Notes: generated by a model not told the origin, from the sequence alone. A stretch of 37,252 bases of DNA from Schwartzia sp. (in: firmicutes) (GCA_017480545.1 JAFVAI010000049.1:1-37252); one strand, 5' to 3'; numbered from the stretch's first letter, positions 1-8,109 are shown. A program made the numbers and translations.

Positions 1-1
1 A

Positions 2-391
2 TACATCAACCTTTATATGAACAATCCGACAGCCGGGGGGACGGACGGCACAGCCGTATCCCTCGACGGTTCGGCAACCGCCCCGCTCAGCGTCATGCTC
101 GACGCGCCGGCGAACGAAGCCAAGACCATAAAATGTGAGCACCGCTGCGGGGACGGCTACAAGACCAGCGGGGACACCATGATCTCATTCGAGGGGGAGA
201 GCGCGGCGAAATGGAGCGCTGGCGATACGGAGGACGGCGCGTTCTCCGCGACGCACGCAATTTCCGATGCAGTCGGGACAACAAACCGCGTCTTTTATAT
301 CAAGGCGGTGTCCTCGTCCGACGAAACGCCCCGCAAGGACACGTCCGTTAAAGTCGTGCTTCACGCGACAATCGTCGAAGCGGAGGGATAA
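2..391 (+). CDS. Phage tail-region protein, 5' end outside window
   Basis: The frame is open to the left edge, so the true start lies upstream and only the last 129 codons are present. An internal ATG at 17 is probably not the start, because the residues before it (YINLY) continue the same fold-like pattern. The visible part is Ser/Thr/Ala-rich, has no membrane segment, and contains a stretch (KTIKCEHRCGDGYKTSGD) with two cysteines. The stop is followed 3 bases later by the next gene, and the whole row to 5420 is packed like a phage structural operon. I do not recognise a named family. A tail or baseplate accessory role is inferred from position only. Confidence 0.6.
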   Translation, partial: YINLYMNNPTAGGTDGTAVSLDGSATAPLSVMLDAPANEAKTIKCEHRCGDGYKTSGDTMISFEGESAAKWSAGDTEDGAFSATHAISDAVGTTNRVFYIKAVSSSDETPRKDTSVKVVLHATIVEAEG

Positions 392-394
392 GCC

Positions 395-1258
395 ATGCCG
401 TTCAAGTACATCAATCCCGGCTACGCGGAGCTTCTCGCGGACTCATCCATGACAACATCCAAATCCACAACATACAACCCGATAAACGGGATCGCCATGA
501 AAGGCAGCGGGGACGGATATTATTATCTCCCCGAAGGCTGCGACGAGGTATGGGTAAAATTCGGATTCTACAGCAACACCACATATACTTGGCAGCTCAA
601 TTGCTACATCGGGAGCAATCAAAGCAAGTACGGTTTTTACCGCTACGGCAAGGATGACAACAGGGCGTATTTCCAAGGGGTATCCACGAAAATCCAAGGC
701 ACAACCGATTATGACTGCCACACAGTGTGGATGCACTGCAAAGCCGGGAGCGACGGGCTTCTTGAGATTTTCATCGACGGCGTGGAAGCGTTCTCGAAAA
801 CAGGCGAGGTGACGTGGGCGAACCAGTACGTCTATTTCAAGTCCGCCAATACATCGCTCTTTATCACGAACATCATCATCTCCGACCACGAAATTGCCAA
901 GAGCGAAGAAGTCTATGTTCTTACACCGAAAACTACGGAAACGGACATGGGCGAGTCTGGCGGGTTGTATACGGCAGATTCCGAGAACCAGCATGTGCGG
1001 CAGAAGGTTGATGTCGCCGCGCTGAAATCGAAGGCAGGCTCCGACGCGGTTTCCATTACCGGTCTCGCTGTGGCGGCTGTCCCCGCGTATTATGAGGGCG
1101 ACGGTCTCTCCTCCCTCGCCGCGATGAAAAACGACGCGGAGATGGAAACCGTCGCCTTGTCGTCCAATATAAAGGCGGGAATTGTCGTGTCGTGGAGCGA
1201 GGCCATGAGCGCGGATGCGCTTTCAAATCTAACGCTGGGCTGGAAAGCGAAAAGCTGA
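395..1258 (+). CDS. Phage tail fibre-like protein with LamG/concanavalin-type domain
   Basis: This encodes a 287-residue protein. The start is an ATG with GGAGGG about 8 bases upstream, inside the end of the previous gene. Residues about 40-170 have the strand-rich pattern of a concanavalin A-like (LamG) jelly-roll: an aromatic-rich start, then WMHCKAG and LEIFIDGVEAFSKTG, the typical hairpin of these domains. The next gene carries a related stretch. The C-terminal third is Ala/Ser-rich. No signal peptide is seen. Such domains in tail genes usually bind host surface glycans, so a receptor-contact or tail-tip role is inferred. It is the second gene of the packed tail row. Confidence 0.6.
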   Translation: MPFKYINPGYAELLADSSMTTSKSTTYNPINGIAMKGSGDGYYYLPEGCDEVWVKFGFYSNTTYTWQLNCYIGSNQSKYGFYRYGKDDNRAYFQGVSTKIQGTTDYDCHTVWMHCKAGSDGLLEIFIDGVEAFSKTGEVTWANQYVYFKSANTSLFITNIIISDHEIAKSEEVYVLTPKTTETDMGESGGLYTADSENQHVRQKVDVAALKSKAGSDAVSITGLAVAAVPAYYEGDGLSSLAAMKNDAEMETVALSSNIKAGIVVSWSEAMSADALSNLTLGWKAKS

Positions 1259-1270
1259 GGGGGCGGGATT

Positions 1271-3661
1271 ATGGCAATGTACGTTTCTCCGCTCCTTTTC
1301 ACCAGCGGGACGAACCCTGCGGCGGCGAACGTCTCTCCCGTCATGGCGGCGACGGTCACAAAGCCGGGAAAAACCATAGTCAGCCCGCTGCTGTTTGCGA
1401 CAGTCTTCGACGAGGATACATCCATAACCGTAAAACTAAAGGCAGATACTCTGCGTGAGTTGGAGGCGGTCTGTCAATATTCCTTTGCTACACAGCGGAT
1501 CGTAAAGGGCGAGGAACATGACATCACGCTGCGCTTCGATGTCCAGCGGAAAATTATCCGAAGCGTCGCCCTTGCCTTTGATTCGGCGCGGACGGTAACG
1601 AACCGCCTGCGTTATACGAACAAAGGGATATCCGATGCCCTGTTCAGCTTCGGCGGGACGGTCATGACCGATGCATCGAAAACGGACACGGGGACAGGTG
1701 TAACAGGCAAAGAAGGGGCGTACATGACGCCGCTGGAAACCGCGCTGGGCTTTTCCGCTATCGACGAGATTTGGGCGAGATGGGACGCGTGGCTTCCCGC
1801 AGGAAATGGGCAGGCGGCAATCACATGGCTCTTCTTTGTGGTCAACGGCACGAGGCCGTGGCCGAGCGGGATATCCGGCGGGTATGTCTTGTTCAGCGAC
1901 GCGGCGGTTGGCAACATTCCCTCCTTAACCGAAGGAATCCACAAGTTCGTCATGCACATCGGGCGGAGCGGCATGGAGCTTTTCATCGACGACGAACTGG
2001 CGGTGTCCGCGTCCGGTTCCCTCCCCGAAGACACGCTCTGGACGCAGACCGCGATTCATACGGGCGACCAAGTGCTCTCGAACATCATCGTCGCGAATTA
2101 CGATATCTCCCGTGAGTCGCTGGTCAAAGTCAGGAAGCATATCTCGCTTTCCTTCGGCACAATCCGCGAGGTGTGCCGCGTCATAGATAGACGCTATGCC
2201 GCTTCCCGTTCCCTGCCCCACAGGATCGAGCCGGGAAAGGGAAACTTGCAGTCCGTGACGCTCCGGCTTGCCGAGAGCACACTCTCCGACACTTTCGAGA
2301 TGGCCACAACATCCCCTGTCCAGCCGAAGGACGGCGTGCGCGGGAAACTTCTCGATTTCCCTTACAGTTTCCAAGCGGAGGAAGTCCGTGAGGAAGGCAT
2401 CCTCTTTACCGTGAAGCGGACCATGTACAACGCCGACAAGATGCTCTACACAACAATGACATATTCCCTCGATTCCGGCTCATCATCGGAATACTGGGAC
2501 TGCGACGGAAAAAGGACAAGCGGTGTGCAGGCCAGCGTCCACGCGGGGAAAATCGCCGGGGCTATGGGGCTTTCCCCCGTCTATATGGCACAGGATTTCT
2601 TTCCAAGGGACAGCTACGCGGATACGCAGACCACATACCAGAGCATCCTCTCCGGCGTGTTCGGGTGGACGAAGAACGTGCCGCGGATGCAAATCAATAT
2701 TTTCATCCGCGGCAACCGTCTGTACTTTCTTCAGCGCGGCCATGAGACGGGTATCGTGGATTTGGCGAATGTGCCGTGGTTCGACCGCCCGGTGTTCGAC
2801 CGAAGGGTTATGCGCACAACATGGAATCAAGACGCGGAGCCCGACGATACGGACATTCCCATCGCGGGAGGCGGCATGGTCCACAAGAAAATCTACTGGA
2901 TCGAGGACAGCCCGAAAACGCCCACGCCCTCGGATGACGGCGTAAACACCGTTTACGAGAATGTATCGCGCGGCGGCGGCTCCCGCTTGGACAACCGAAT
3001 CAAGTACACCGAGCGCACGAACCCGGACGGCTCGGTCACACGGACGGACTACGAGTACATCGACACGGGCAGGGATTATCTCCTGCGGAAGATTACCGAG
3101 GAGACGAGCTTCCCATCCGGCGAGGTGTACAAGACGCGGATAACAAAATACACCTATACCAGCGACGGGTGGCGGCACATGGTCGTCACCGAGAACAACG
3201 AGGTCGTGGAGGAGTCCGTGGATGCGACGGGAAGCGCTGCAGCGGATTCCCAAGTGGAGACCGGGAGCAGCGCTTGGCGGGGACGTCCGGGTGACATGGG
3301 GAACGACCACATGGATGAGCAGGTCGCCCTTTCCCACGGCGGCCAGTGGAAGAAGTCCGGCACCTCGAAGGGGGATTCCTTCCTGTCCCATATCCCCGCG
3401 GACGCACCGGCGCTCGACGCGGACACGTGCCGCGCGTACCGGAGGGAACTGGAATGGATGGACAGGCGCATCGAGGAAAAAGCGACGCTCACCATCACCG
3501 CTCCCGTGTGTCAGGGAAAGGTGGCGGCTGGCGGGAATCATGTGATGGATTTCTTCGACCGCTATCGTCTGAACGGGCAGGAGTATTATTTGGTCTCAAA
3601 TACCGTAACGCTCACGCCGAGAAACCTGAAACAGGCGCTGACGCTGGTGAGGTGGTACTGA
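1271..3661 (+). CDS. Large phage tail/baseplate protein with internal lectin-like domain
   Basis: This 796-residue protein begins at an ATG after a GAGGGGGCGGG purine run; a second in-frame ATG lies two codons later. Residues about 115-275 resemble the lectin-like module of the preceding gene: an EIWARWDAW opening and the hairpin HIGRSGMELFIDDELAVS. The second half (about 350-796) resembles phage tail hub or baseplate proteins, with many short strands, charged turns and a C-terminal segment with NGQEYYLVSNTVTLTPRNL, as seen at the ends of siphophage tail-associated proteins. The stop overlaps the next start by one base (TGATG). A structural role in the distal tail is likely; the exact part is not known. 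Confidence 0.65.
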   Translation: MAMYVSPLLFTSGTNPAAANVSPVMAATVTKPGKTIVSPLLFATVFDEDTSITVKLKADTLRELEAVCQYSFATQRIVKGEEHDITLRFDVQRKIIRSVALAFDSARTVTNRLRYTNKGISDALFSFGGTVMTDASKTDTGTGVTGKEGAYMTPLETALGFSAIDEIWARWDAWLPAGNGQAAITWLFFVVNGTRPWPSGISGGYVLFSDAAVGNIPSLTEGIHKFVMHIGRSGMELFIDDELAVSASGSLPEDTLWTQTAIHTGDQVLSNIIVANYDISRESLVKVRKHISLSFGTIREVCRVIDRRYAASRSLPHRIEPGKGNLQSVTLRLAESTLSDTFEMATTSPVQPKDGVRGKLLDFPYSFQAEEVREEGILFTVKRTMYNADKMLYTTMTYSLDSGSSSEYWDCDGKRTSGVQASVHAGKIAGAMGLSPVYMAQDFFPRDSYADTQTTYQSILSGVFGWTKNVPRMQINIFIRGNRLYFLQRGHETGIVDLANVPWFDRPVFDRRVMRTTWNQDAEPDDTDIPIAGGGMVHKKIYWIEDSPKTPTPSDDGVNTVYENVSRGGGSRLDNRIKYTERTNPDGSVTRTDYEYIDTGRDYLLRKITEETSFPSGEVYKTRITKYTYTSDGWRHMVVTENNEVVEESVDATGSAAADSQVETGSSAWRGRPGDMGNDHMDEQVALSHGGQWKKSGTSKGDSFLSHIPADAPALDADTCRAYRRELEWMDRRIEEKATLTITAPVCQGKVAAGGNHVMDFFDRYRLNGQEYYLVSNTVTLTPRNLKQALTLVRWY

Positions 3662-3882
3662 TGGACGGGATGGAAAAGCTCGCGGCGACGATAGCCAAGG
3701 CAGTGGAAAAATCCAAACAAGGCCGTCCCGCCGAGCGGGGTGTCATCACGGGCGGCAGCGTCCAAATCGGGACGAGGCTCTATCCGTGCAAGTTGGCAGT
3801 GGATTTGAACATAAGCGACGGCGACGTTGTATGGTGCCAGCTTACCGACAACGAGACGCTTGCCGTCATCGTGGGGGCGTGA
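3661..3882 (+). CDS. Small phage tail-associated protein
   Basis: This 73-residue protein starts at the ATG of a TGATG overlap with the upstream tail gene, so the two are likely translationally coupled. The N-terminal 20 residues are helical and basic (KLAATIAKAVEKSKQ). The rest forms short strands with GSVQIGTRLYPCKLAVDLNISDGDVVWCQ, an OB- or SH3-like pattern seen in small baseplate or tail-accessory proteins. A single cysteine lies in each half of the barrel-like part. A longer upstream in-frame extension exists from 3346 but lies entirely inside the previous gene and is rejected. Function is assigned by context only. Confidence 0.6.
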   Translation: MDGMEKLAATIAKAVEKSKQGRPAERGVITGGSVQIGTRLYPCKLAVDLNISDGDVVWCQLTDNETLAVIVGA

Positions 3883-3884
3883 CG

Positions 3885-5420
3885 ATGTACCAGACAATGA
3901 TTTCATCGGTGAACGGGAAGCTCTGCACCGATGAGAGGGGCAGGCCCCTTGAACGAATCGGGAGCATGAACGTACACGTGGGTGACGCAGTTTGGACGGA
4001 CGGGCGCGTGATTTACGGGAACGAGTTTCCCAGCGCGGGTGAGTTGCTTCTTTTCAGCGACAGCGGCGGCGGCATTCCTGTTGCTTTCGGTAAGCAGTTC
4101 TATATCCTCTCCGCCAAGGACGGCAAAATCAAGAAGAGTTACGCAATAAATGCGGACGTGGATATTGTCGGGTTCGTCAACAACGAACAGAGTGCCTTTG
4201 TCGAATTGACCTCTGACAACGGCAAGACGGTCGACTGGTACGATCTTGAGACGGGGACGCTTGTCTACACCTCAGACGAGAGAGCAGCGGACGCTCAGAT
4301 AGAGACCGTGCTGGAAGAGCCGGGTGAGCCGGAGGCATCCGAATCATCCAAAGAGAACCAAGGCATCGAGGTCAGTTGCCTCCTGACGCTGGAAGTTGGC
4401 GACATCGTGGGATACAAGGAAAGGAAGAACATCGGACTTTACAAGTCCGGCTCTCTTGCCGTGCCGCTCCCGACCGCCAACGAGGTCGCGGGCGCGGGGC
4501 TTGATATGCTTCTTGCGGAGGCAGAAAGCAGCGACGGGAACGCATACATCCAAGGTCACAGCGGCAGGATTACGAAGGGCGGGAACTTTTACACGACCTT
4601 GGCAAACTTTTCCGGCCACGCAAAGTATCTGGGACCGGAAATCCAGCTGTCGAGCCATGCCGCGGTGCAGGTGAGCGCGACGATGGACGCCCAGGGACGG
4701 GCGTATACGGAGAACGGAGCCTTGACGTGGGCGCAGTTCAGCACCAATATCCAAAACCCGACTGCGCCGAGAATCCCCAATGGGTACGTCAATGAAACGG
4801 CGGCGGACGAGGTGATTCCCGTCCTGCATGGCGTGGGAGCCGTCACGACGTGGGTGGACCCGTACCTTAATCTGTCCGCCCCTATCCTGATTCTCATCTC
4901 GGGCGGCGACAACTTCGTCACGGCGTTCCCCTTCGAGAAGGAAATGTACGAAAACGAGGAGCAGTATTGGGACGCATGGGGGCAATGCATACTGTTGCCG
5001 GACGGCTCGCAGTTCATCAAGAAAAAGGGCGACGAGCTTCTCGGCGGTTATGTGAAGCCAAGGAGCGTGTATTTTTATTACACGAACACGACGGCAAACG
5101 ACACGTCCACCTACCGCGACCGTTTCCCTCTGAATGACGATTTTGTCTCAACGAGGTCTGGCGACAAGTGGAGCATCACGGACGGCGGGAAAGAAGTTTA
5201 CAGTGCTTCCTCGAATTTCCGGCAGGCGAGCCTGTACCGATTGCGGGACGGCGGCTATCTCCTGCAGAACGGGAGCACGGCGGACAAGATTTTCGGGGGA
5301 AGGATGGGCTTCATCTGCGGCTCAAGAAACTACCGTTTCTGTCCTATGCCGGATGCCGAGGGGGTGTTCCGAAGATTGGAAAAACTCATCTATGAGCAAT
5401 ACGGGATGACGGAAGCGTAA
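3885..5420 (+). CDS. Phage tail-region protein, unknown family
   Basis: This encodes 511 residues from the ATG two bases after the previous stop. The first 120 residues alternate strands and turns in a propeller-like way (WTDGRVIYGN, FVELTSDNGKTVDWYDLETGTLVYTSDE). An acidic linker (EEPGEPEASESSKEN) follows at about 148-162, then a longer region with PLPTANEVAGAGLDMLL and many aromatic residues. No signal peptide or membrane helix is present. It is the last gene before the terminator at 5420, which closes the tail operon. A tail-tip or host-recognition protein is plausible, but I do not recognise the family. An upstream in-frame extension to 3786 overlaps the preceding gene and is not used. 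Confidence 0.6.
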   Translation: MYQTMISSVNGKLCTDERGRPLERIGSMNVHVGDAVWTDGRVIYGNEFPSAGELLLFSDSGGGIPVAFGKQFYILSAKDGKIKKSYAINADVDIVGFVNNEQSAFVELTSDNGKTVDWYDLETGTLVYTSDERAADAQIETVLEEPGEPEASESSKENQGIEVSCLLTLEVGDIVGYKERKNIGLYKSGSLAVPLPTANEVAGAGLDMLLAEAESSDGNAYIQGHSGRITKGGNFYTTLANFSGHAKYLGPEIQLSSHAAVQVSATMDAQGRAYTENGALTWAQFSTNIQNPTAPRIPNGYVNETAADEVIPVLHGVGAVTTWVDPYLNLSAPILILISGGDNFVTAFPFEKEMYENEEQYWDAWGQCILLPDGSQFIKKKGDELLGGYVKPRSVYFYYTNTTANDTSTYRDRFPLNDDFVSTRSGDKWSITDGGKEVYSASSNFRQASLYRLRDGGYLLQNGSTADKIFGGRMGFICGSRNYRFCPMPDAEGVFRRLEKLIYEQYGMTEA

Positions 5421-5445
5421 GCGCGGGATTCCGCGCTTTTTTATT
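5420..5445 (+). terminator. Intrinsic terminator closing the tail operon
   Basis: A perfect 7-bp stem, AGCGCGG with CCGCGCT, around a GATT loop is followed by six T residues. It starts at the stop codon of the tail gene and separates structural genes from the lysis cassette. Confidence 0.8.
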
Positions 5446-5461
5446 TCAAAGGAGGTGCTTT

Positions 5462-5809
5462 ATGGACAACACGATGCAGTTTTTCTTCTCCTGTGCCAGC
5501 ACGGCGTTCTCGGCGGCCATCGCCTATTTCGGCTGGTGGCTGAAGAAGCGTGACAGGGAGCGGCAGGACGAGGAGGAAATCCGCCAGCGGGAGTACAAAG
5601 CCATCCGCACGGGGATGCGGGCAATCCTTCGGGACAGGATTATCCAGCTTTACGAGGACTGTGAATCGAAGGAGGAAACGCCGTTCTACGCCATCCAGAA
5701 CGTGACCAATATGTACCAAGCGTACCACGACCTCGGCGGCAACGGCGCGATTACCGAGATTTACAACAAGTTCATCAACTTGCCGCACAAGCAAAAGAAG
5801 AAAGGGTGA
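5462..5809 (+). CDS. Phage lysis-cassette membrane protein (holin-associated family)
   Basis: This 115-residue protein has one N-terminal membrane helix (about residues 6-26, ending in WWLKKR) and a long charged cytoplasmic helix. Its C-terminus carries the pattern YHDLGGNGAITEIYNKFINLP. That ending is common in small proteins placed beside holins in Firmicute phages; their role is not well defined. The start follows a near-perfect AAAGGAGG site 4-5 bases upstream. It follows the tail terminator and precedes a second small membrane protein and the endolysin, so a role in holin function or endolysin release is inferred. Confidence 0.7.
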   Translation: MDNTMQFFFSCASTAFSAAIAYFGWWLKKRDRERQDEEEIRQREYKAIRTGMRAILRDRIIQLYEDCESKEETPFYAIQNVTNMYQAYHDLGGNGAITEIYNKFINLPHKQKKKG

Positions 5810-5813
5810 TTCG

Positions 5814-6152
5814 ATGCTGGGGAAAGCAAGAAACTATTTGAAGGCAGCCATCGAGAAGATTGCCATGTTTCAGATTCGGGGCGCGCCGAGGCTCATGGTC
5901 TACACTTTCATTCTGCTTATCCTGCTTTGTATAACGCTGTTCATAGGCGGCTGGGTGTTTGTGTGGTTCGTGACCAGTGAGCCGCCGCTGCCGATTATGA
6001 TACAGTTTATCGCCGCGATAACGAGCGTCTCGTTCGTCGCGGCGATTGGTTTCTTCGGCAAGGCGCTGATAGACGAGGACGACAACGGGATTCCCGACGA
6101 GTTTGAGTACGATGAATCGCTTCGCGATTCCCATGCATATAAGAGCCGCTAA
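5814..6152 (+). CDS. Putative phage holin, two membrane helices
   Basis: This 112-residue protein has a basic N-terminus and two hydrophobic helices (about 28-55 and 62-85), separated by a short PPLP turn. A hydrophilic, acidic tail follows (DEDDNGIPDEFEYDE). Size, two-helix hairpin topology and position four bases after the previous lysis gene and before the GH25 lysozyme fit a class II holin. No sequence family is recognised, so the call rests on topology and context. A 9-bp inverted repeat covers its last codons. Confidence 0.6.
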   Translation: MLGKARNYLKAAIEKIAMFQIRGAPRLMVYTFILLILLCITLFIGGWVFVWFVTSEPPLPIMIQFIAAITSVSFVAAIGFFGKALIDEDDNGIPDEFEYDESLRDSHAYKSR

Positions 6153-6177
6153 TTCGCTCATGCTCATAAGCGGCTCT
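6142..6177 (+). other. Inverted repeat between holin and endolysin
   Basis: AGAGCCGCT at 6142-6150 and AGCGGCTCT at 6169-6177 form a perfect 9-bp stem with an 18-base loop. It spans the putative holin stop codon and ends just before the AAAGGAGG ribosome site of the endolysin. No T-run follows, so it is not a standard terminator. An mRNA stability or translation-control element is possible. Confidence 0.5.
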
Positions 6178-6197
6178 AATAAAGGAGGACGAGGAAC

Positions 6198-6794
6198 ATG
6201 AAAAAGGGCATCGACGTATCTGAGAACAATGGAAGAGTCGACTGGGAGGCCGTGAAGGATGCGGGCATTGACTTCGCCATCGTCCGGCTGGGCTACGGCA
6301 ACCGCCACCTTGATGAACGCTTCTACGAGAACATCAACGGGGCTATATCAGCCGGGCTTGAGGTCGGCGTGTATTATTACAGCTACGCGCTGGATGCGGA
6401 GGCGGCGGAGCACGAGGCGGATTTCCTCGTGGATATCTTGCTCGATTGCGGCCTGACGGCGGACAGGCTGCCGCTGGGCGTTTGGTTCGACCAAGAGGAC
6501 GCTGACGGCTACAAGGAACGCCACGGGATGCCGGACAACTGGACGCTCACGGATATCTGCAGGGCGTTCATCGAGGTCTGCCGTGAACGCGGCTTCAAGT
6601 GCGGCGTGTACGCAAGCCTCAACTGGCTGGAGAACCGCCTCGACACGGACGCGTTTCCCGGTGCGCCGATTTGGTGCGCCCAGTGGGATGACGAGTGCGA
6701 CTGGCCGGGGACAGCAATTTGGCAGTACACGGATGAATTGGAGATTGACGGACGGGGCTTCGACGGGAATATCTGCTTGGCGGAGGTGCTGTGA
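6198..6794 (+). CDS. Phage endolysin, GH25 lysozyme (muramidase)
   Basis: This 198-residue protein is a single glycoside hydrolase family 25 domain, which cuts the beta-1,4 bond between N-acetylmuramic acid and N-acetylglucosamine in peptidoglycan. Visible family features are GIDVSENNGRVDW at the N-terminus (Asp6), the strand FAIVRLGYG, and WFDQED at 97-101, where Asp98 and Glu100 occupy the catalytic Asp-x-Glu position. The C-terminus has the usual AIWQYTDELEIDGRGFDGN. There is no signal peptide and no separate wall-binding domain, which suits holin-dependent export. A strong AAAGGAGGACG site lies upstream. The stop overlaps the next ATG by one base. Confidence 0.92.
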   Translation: MKKGIDVSENNGRVDWEAVKDAGIDFAIVRLGYGNRHLDERFYENINGAISAGLEVGVYYYSYALDAEAAEHEADFLVDILLDCGLTADRLPLGVWFDQEDADGYKERHGMPDNWTLTDICRAFIEVCRERGFKCGVYASLNWLENRLDTDAFPGAPIWCAQWDDECDWPGTAIWQYTDELEIDGRGFDGNICLAEVL

Positions 6795-7258
6795 TGTGGA
6801 TGGTGAAAAAATCGCCGGACTTCGGAAAACGGCTATGCGCTGGGGTGCTCGTTTTCTTGTGGCTGCTGCTCTCGGGCTCGCTCTGTACATTTGCCTCGGC
6901 GGCGGAGGGGACGATGTACGAGATCAGCGAGGAGGAGCTGACGCTCTTGGAAGAGAACTTGAGCGAGCTGTCGACCGTGAACGAAGGGCAGCGGGAGAAG
7001 CTCACGAGCTTGCAGGAGAAACTGAAAGCCTCGGAGACGCGATTAGAGGCGTCCGAGCGGAACTCGAGGATTCTCAGCGTGAAGCTGGACTGGCTCTCGA
7101 AGGAACTGACCGAGCAGACCGGCTCATTGGAGAATGCCAATCGATTGTTGAAAGAGTACGAGCAAGAGGAGCAGCGGAAGCGGCGGAGAATTGAGCGGCA
7201 GAGGAATACGGCTTATGCGCTGGCGGCGATTGCCGTCATTTTTTGTGCGGTAAAATAG
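6794..7258 (+). CDS. Phage spanin-like coiled-coil envelope protein
   Basis: This 154-residue protein begins at an ATG overlapping the endolysin stop by one base; a GTG three bases earlier is an alternative start. It has a signal-like hydrophobic segment (about residues 13-36) ending near FASAAEG. A long charged coiled coil follows (about 42-125), then a basic patch (RKRRRIERQRNT) and a short C-terminal hydrophobic helix. This is how an envelope-spanning protein would be built. In a two-membrane host such a protein could act with the endolysin to disrupt the outer membrane. The spanin role is inferred from topology and lysis-cassette position, not from a recognised family. A second open frame lies within it. 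Confidence 0.65.
   Translation: MWMVKKSPDFGKRLCAGVLVFLWLLLSGSLCTFASAAEGTMYEISEEELTLLEENLSELSTVNEGQREKLTSLQEKLKASETRLEASERNSRILSVKLDWLSKELTEQTGSLENANRLLKEYEQEEQRKRRRIERQRNTAYALAAIAVIFCAVK
6835..7194 (+). CDS. Possible nested lysis protein in alternate frame
   Basis: An ATG at 6835 opens a 119-codon frame wholly inside the spanin-like gene. Its product has a basic start (MRWGAR), one membrane helix (LVAAALGLALYICLGGGG) and a heptad-rich, charged tail ending ECQSIVERVRARG. This is the layout of a single-pass inner-membrane coiled-coil protein. Overlapping spanin genes such as Rz/Rz1 are known in phages of Gram-negative hosts. The ribosome site is weak (GGA 8 bases upstream), there is no convincing lipobox, and the frame is open well upstream of the ATG, so it could be a GC-rich shadow. 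Confidence 0.3.
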   Translation: MRWGARFLVAAALGLALYICLGGGGDDVRDQRGGADALGRELERAVDRERRAAGEAHELAGETESLGDAIRGVRAELEDSQREAGLALEGTDRADRLIGECQSIVERVRARGAAEAAEN

Positions 7259-7264
7259 TAAACG

Positions 7265-7309
7265 GCGGGCGTTGAGGAATTGTGATTTTCCTCGATGCCC
7301 GCTCTTTTT
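7265..7309 (+). terminator. Terminator after the phage lysis cassette
   Basis: A stem of about 14 bp with two G-U pairs (outer arms GCGGGC and GCCCGC, inner GAGGA and TCCTC) is followed by TCTTTTTG. It marks the end of the prophage lysis operon. A close look-alike hairpin lies at 8110. Confidence 0.8.
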
Positions 7310-7322
7310 GTTTTCCAAAACG

Positions 7323-7331
7323 TGGTATAAT
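7323..7331 (+). promoter_or_regulatory. Extended -10 promoter of thiT
   Basis: The sequence TGGTATAAT matches the extended -10 consensus TGnTATAAT. No good -35 element is present at the right spacing, as usual for this class. The predicted transcript has a leader of only about 25 bases, too short for a TPP riboswitch. Confidence 0.6.
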
Positions 7332-7361
7332 GGAAAAATGATTAAGCAGGAGTATTGTGAA

Positions 7362-7874
7362 ATGGAAACTGTACGAAGCCGACTGGTTGTTCTTCTTGAA
7401 AGCGCTTTGGGCGTTGCCTTGGCAGCCGTGCTTTCCTTGTTTGTCCTTTTCAGGATGCCGCAAGGCGGCGAGGTTAGCCTGGAACTTGTCCCTTTGATGG
7501 TGCTCTCCTTCCGGCATGGCATGAAACAGGGCATGCTTGCGGGGGCTTTGGCGGGCACAGTGCTTTTTGTGATGGGAGGATATGTTCTTCATCCAATGCA
7601 GGCACTTTTGGATTATCCGATAGCTTTTGCGTGCGCTGGGCTTACGGCCGCTCGCCCCATGTGGGCGGGGGTTTTCCTTGCGTCATGTTGCCACATTTTT
7701 TTCAGCATACTTTCGGGTGTGTATTTTTTCGCATCATTCGCTCCCGAGGGCATGAACCCGTGGGTGTATTCGTTTTTGTATAACGCGCCGGTGCTGGGAA
7801 TAAAATATGTTCTTTCCTTTGCGGCAACTTTGGGCATATGGAAATCAATGCAAAAGCAGTTCCCTTCGCCGTGA
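7362..7874 (+). CDS. thiT: Thiamine ECF transporter substrate-binding component
   Basis: This 170-residue hydrophobic protein has about six membrane helices. It resembles ThiT/YuaJ, the S component that binds thiamine and works with a shared ECF energising module (EcfA, EcfA', EcfT) encoded elsewhere. Supporting features are the length and the central LVPLMVLSFRHGMKQGMLAGALAG segment. DYPIAFACAGL and the late WVYSFLYNAPVLGIKYVLS segment are also typical. The start ATG at 7362 has AGCAGGAG 9 bases upstream; an earlier ATG at 7338 is in the promoter region. It is monocistronic, directly follows the prophage, and lacks the TPP riboswitch found in front of many thiT genes. Confidence 0.85.
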   Translation: METVRSRLVVLLESALGVALAAVLSLFVLFRMPQGGEVSLELVPLMVLSFRHGMKQGMLAGALAGTVLFVMGGYVLHPMQALLDYPIAFACAGLTAARPMWAGVFLASCCHIFFSILSGVYFFASFAPEGMNPWVYSFLYNAPVLGIKYVLSFAATLGIWKSMQKQFPSP

Positions 7875-7961
7875 GCCGGATTGGCGTGTGCATTTTGCGG
7901 TGTTGCAGACAATATGTGCAACTATGGATTTTGTATGGGTTTCGGACGAGGAGGGAGTTTC

Positions 7962-8108
7962 ATGACAGAAGCGGAAAAACTGGATGCGGGACTTGAGTAC
8001 GATTTCACGGAGCCGGAAGTGCGGGGGCGAAAGTTCCGTGCCGTGAAGGGCTGCCAAAAACTCAACGGCATCGACATGGCGGACACGGCAGCGAGGGACG
8101 CAGCAAAA
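7962..8108 (+). pseudogene. Sugar O-acetyltransferase, N-terminal remnant
   Basis: A good ribosome site (GGAGGGAG) precedes an ATG and about 49 codons that match the N-terminal Mac domain of maltose/galactoside O-acetyltransferases: MTEAEKLDAGLEYDF, then RGRKFRAVKGCQKLNGID and TAARDAA. Intact family members have about 190-200 residues, with a left-handed beta-helix that binds acetyl-CoA. Here the homologous part stops at a terminator hairpin, and the frame only continues by accident into the antisense of the next gene, to 8279. The catalytic domain is lost, so it is almost certainly non-functional. Confidence 0.7.
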
Positions 8109-8109
8109 G

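Noticed and set aside
7323..7361. TPP riboswitch in front of thiT
   Set aside because: The leader is only about 25-30 bases long, and no conserved TPP motif is seen.
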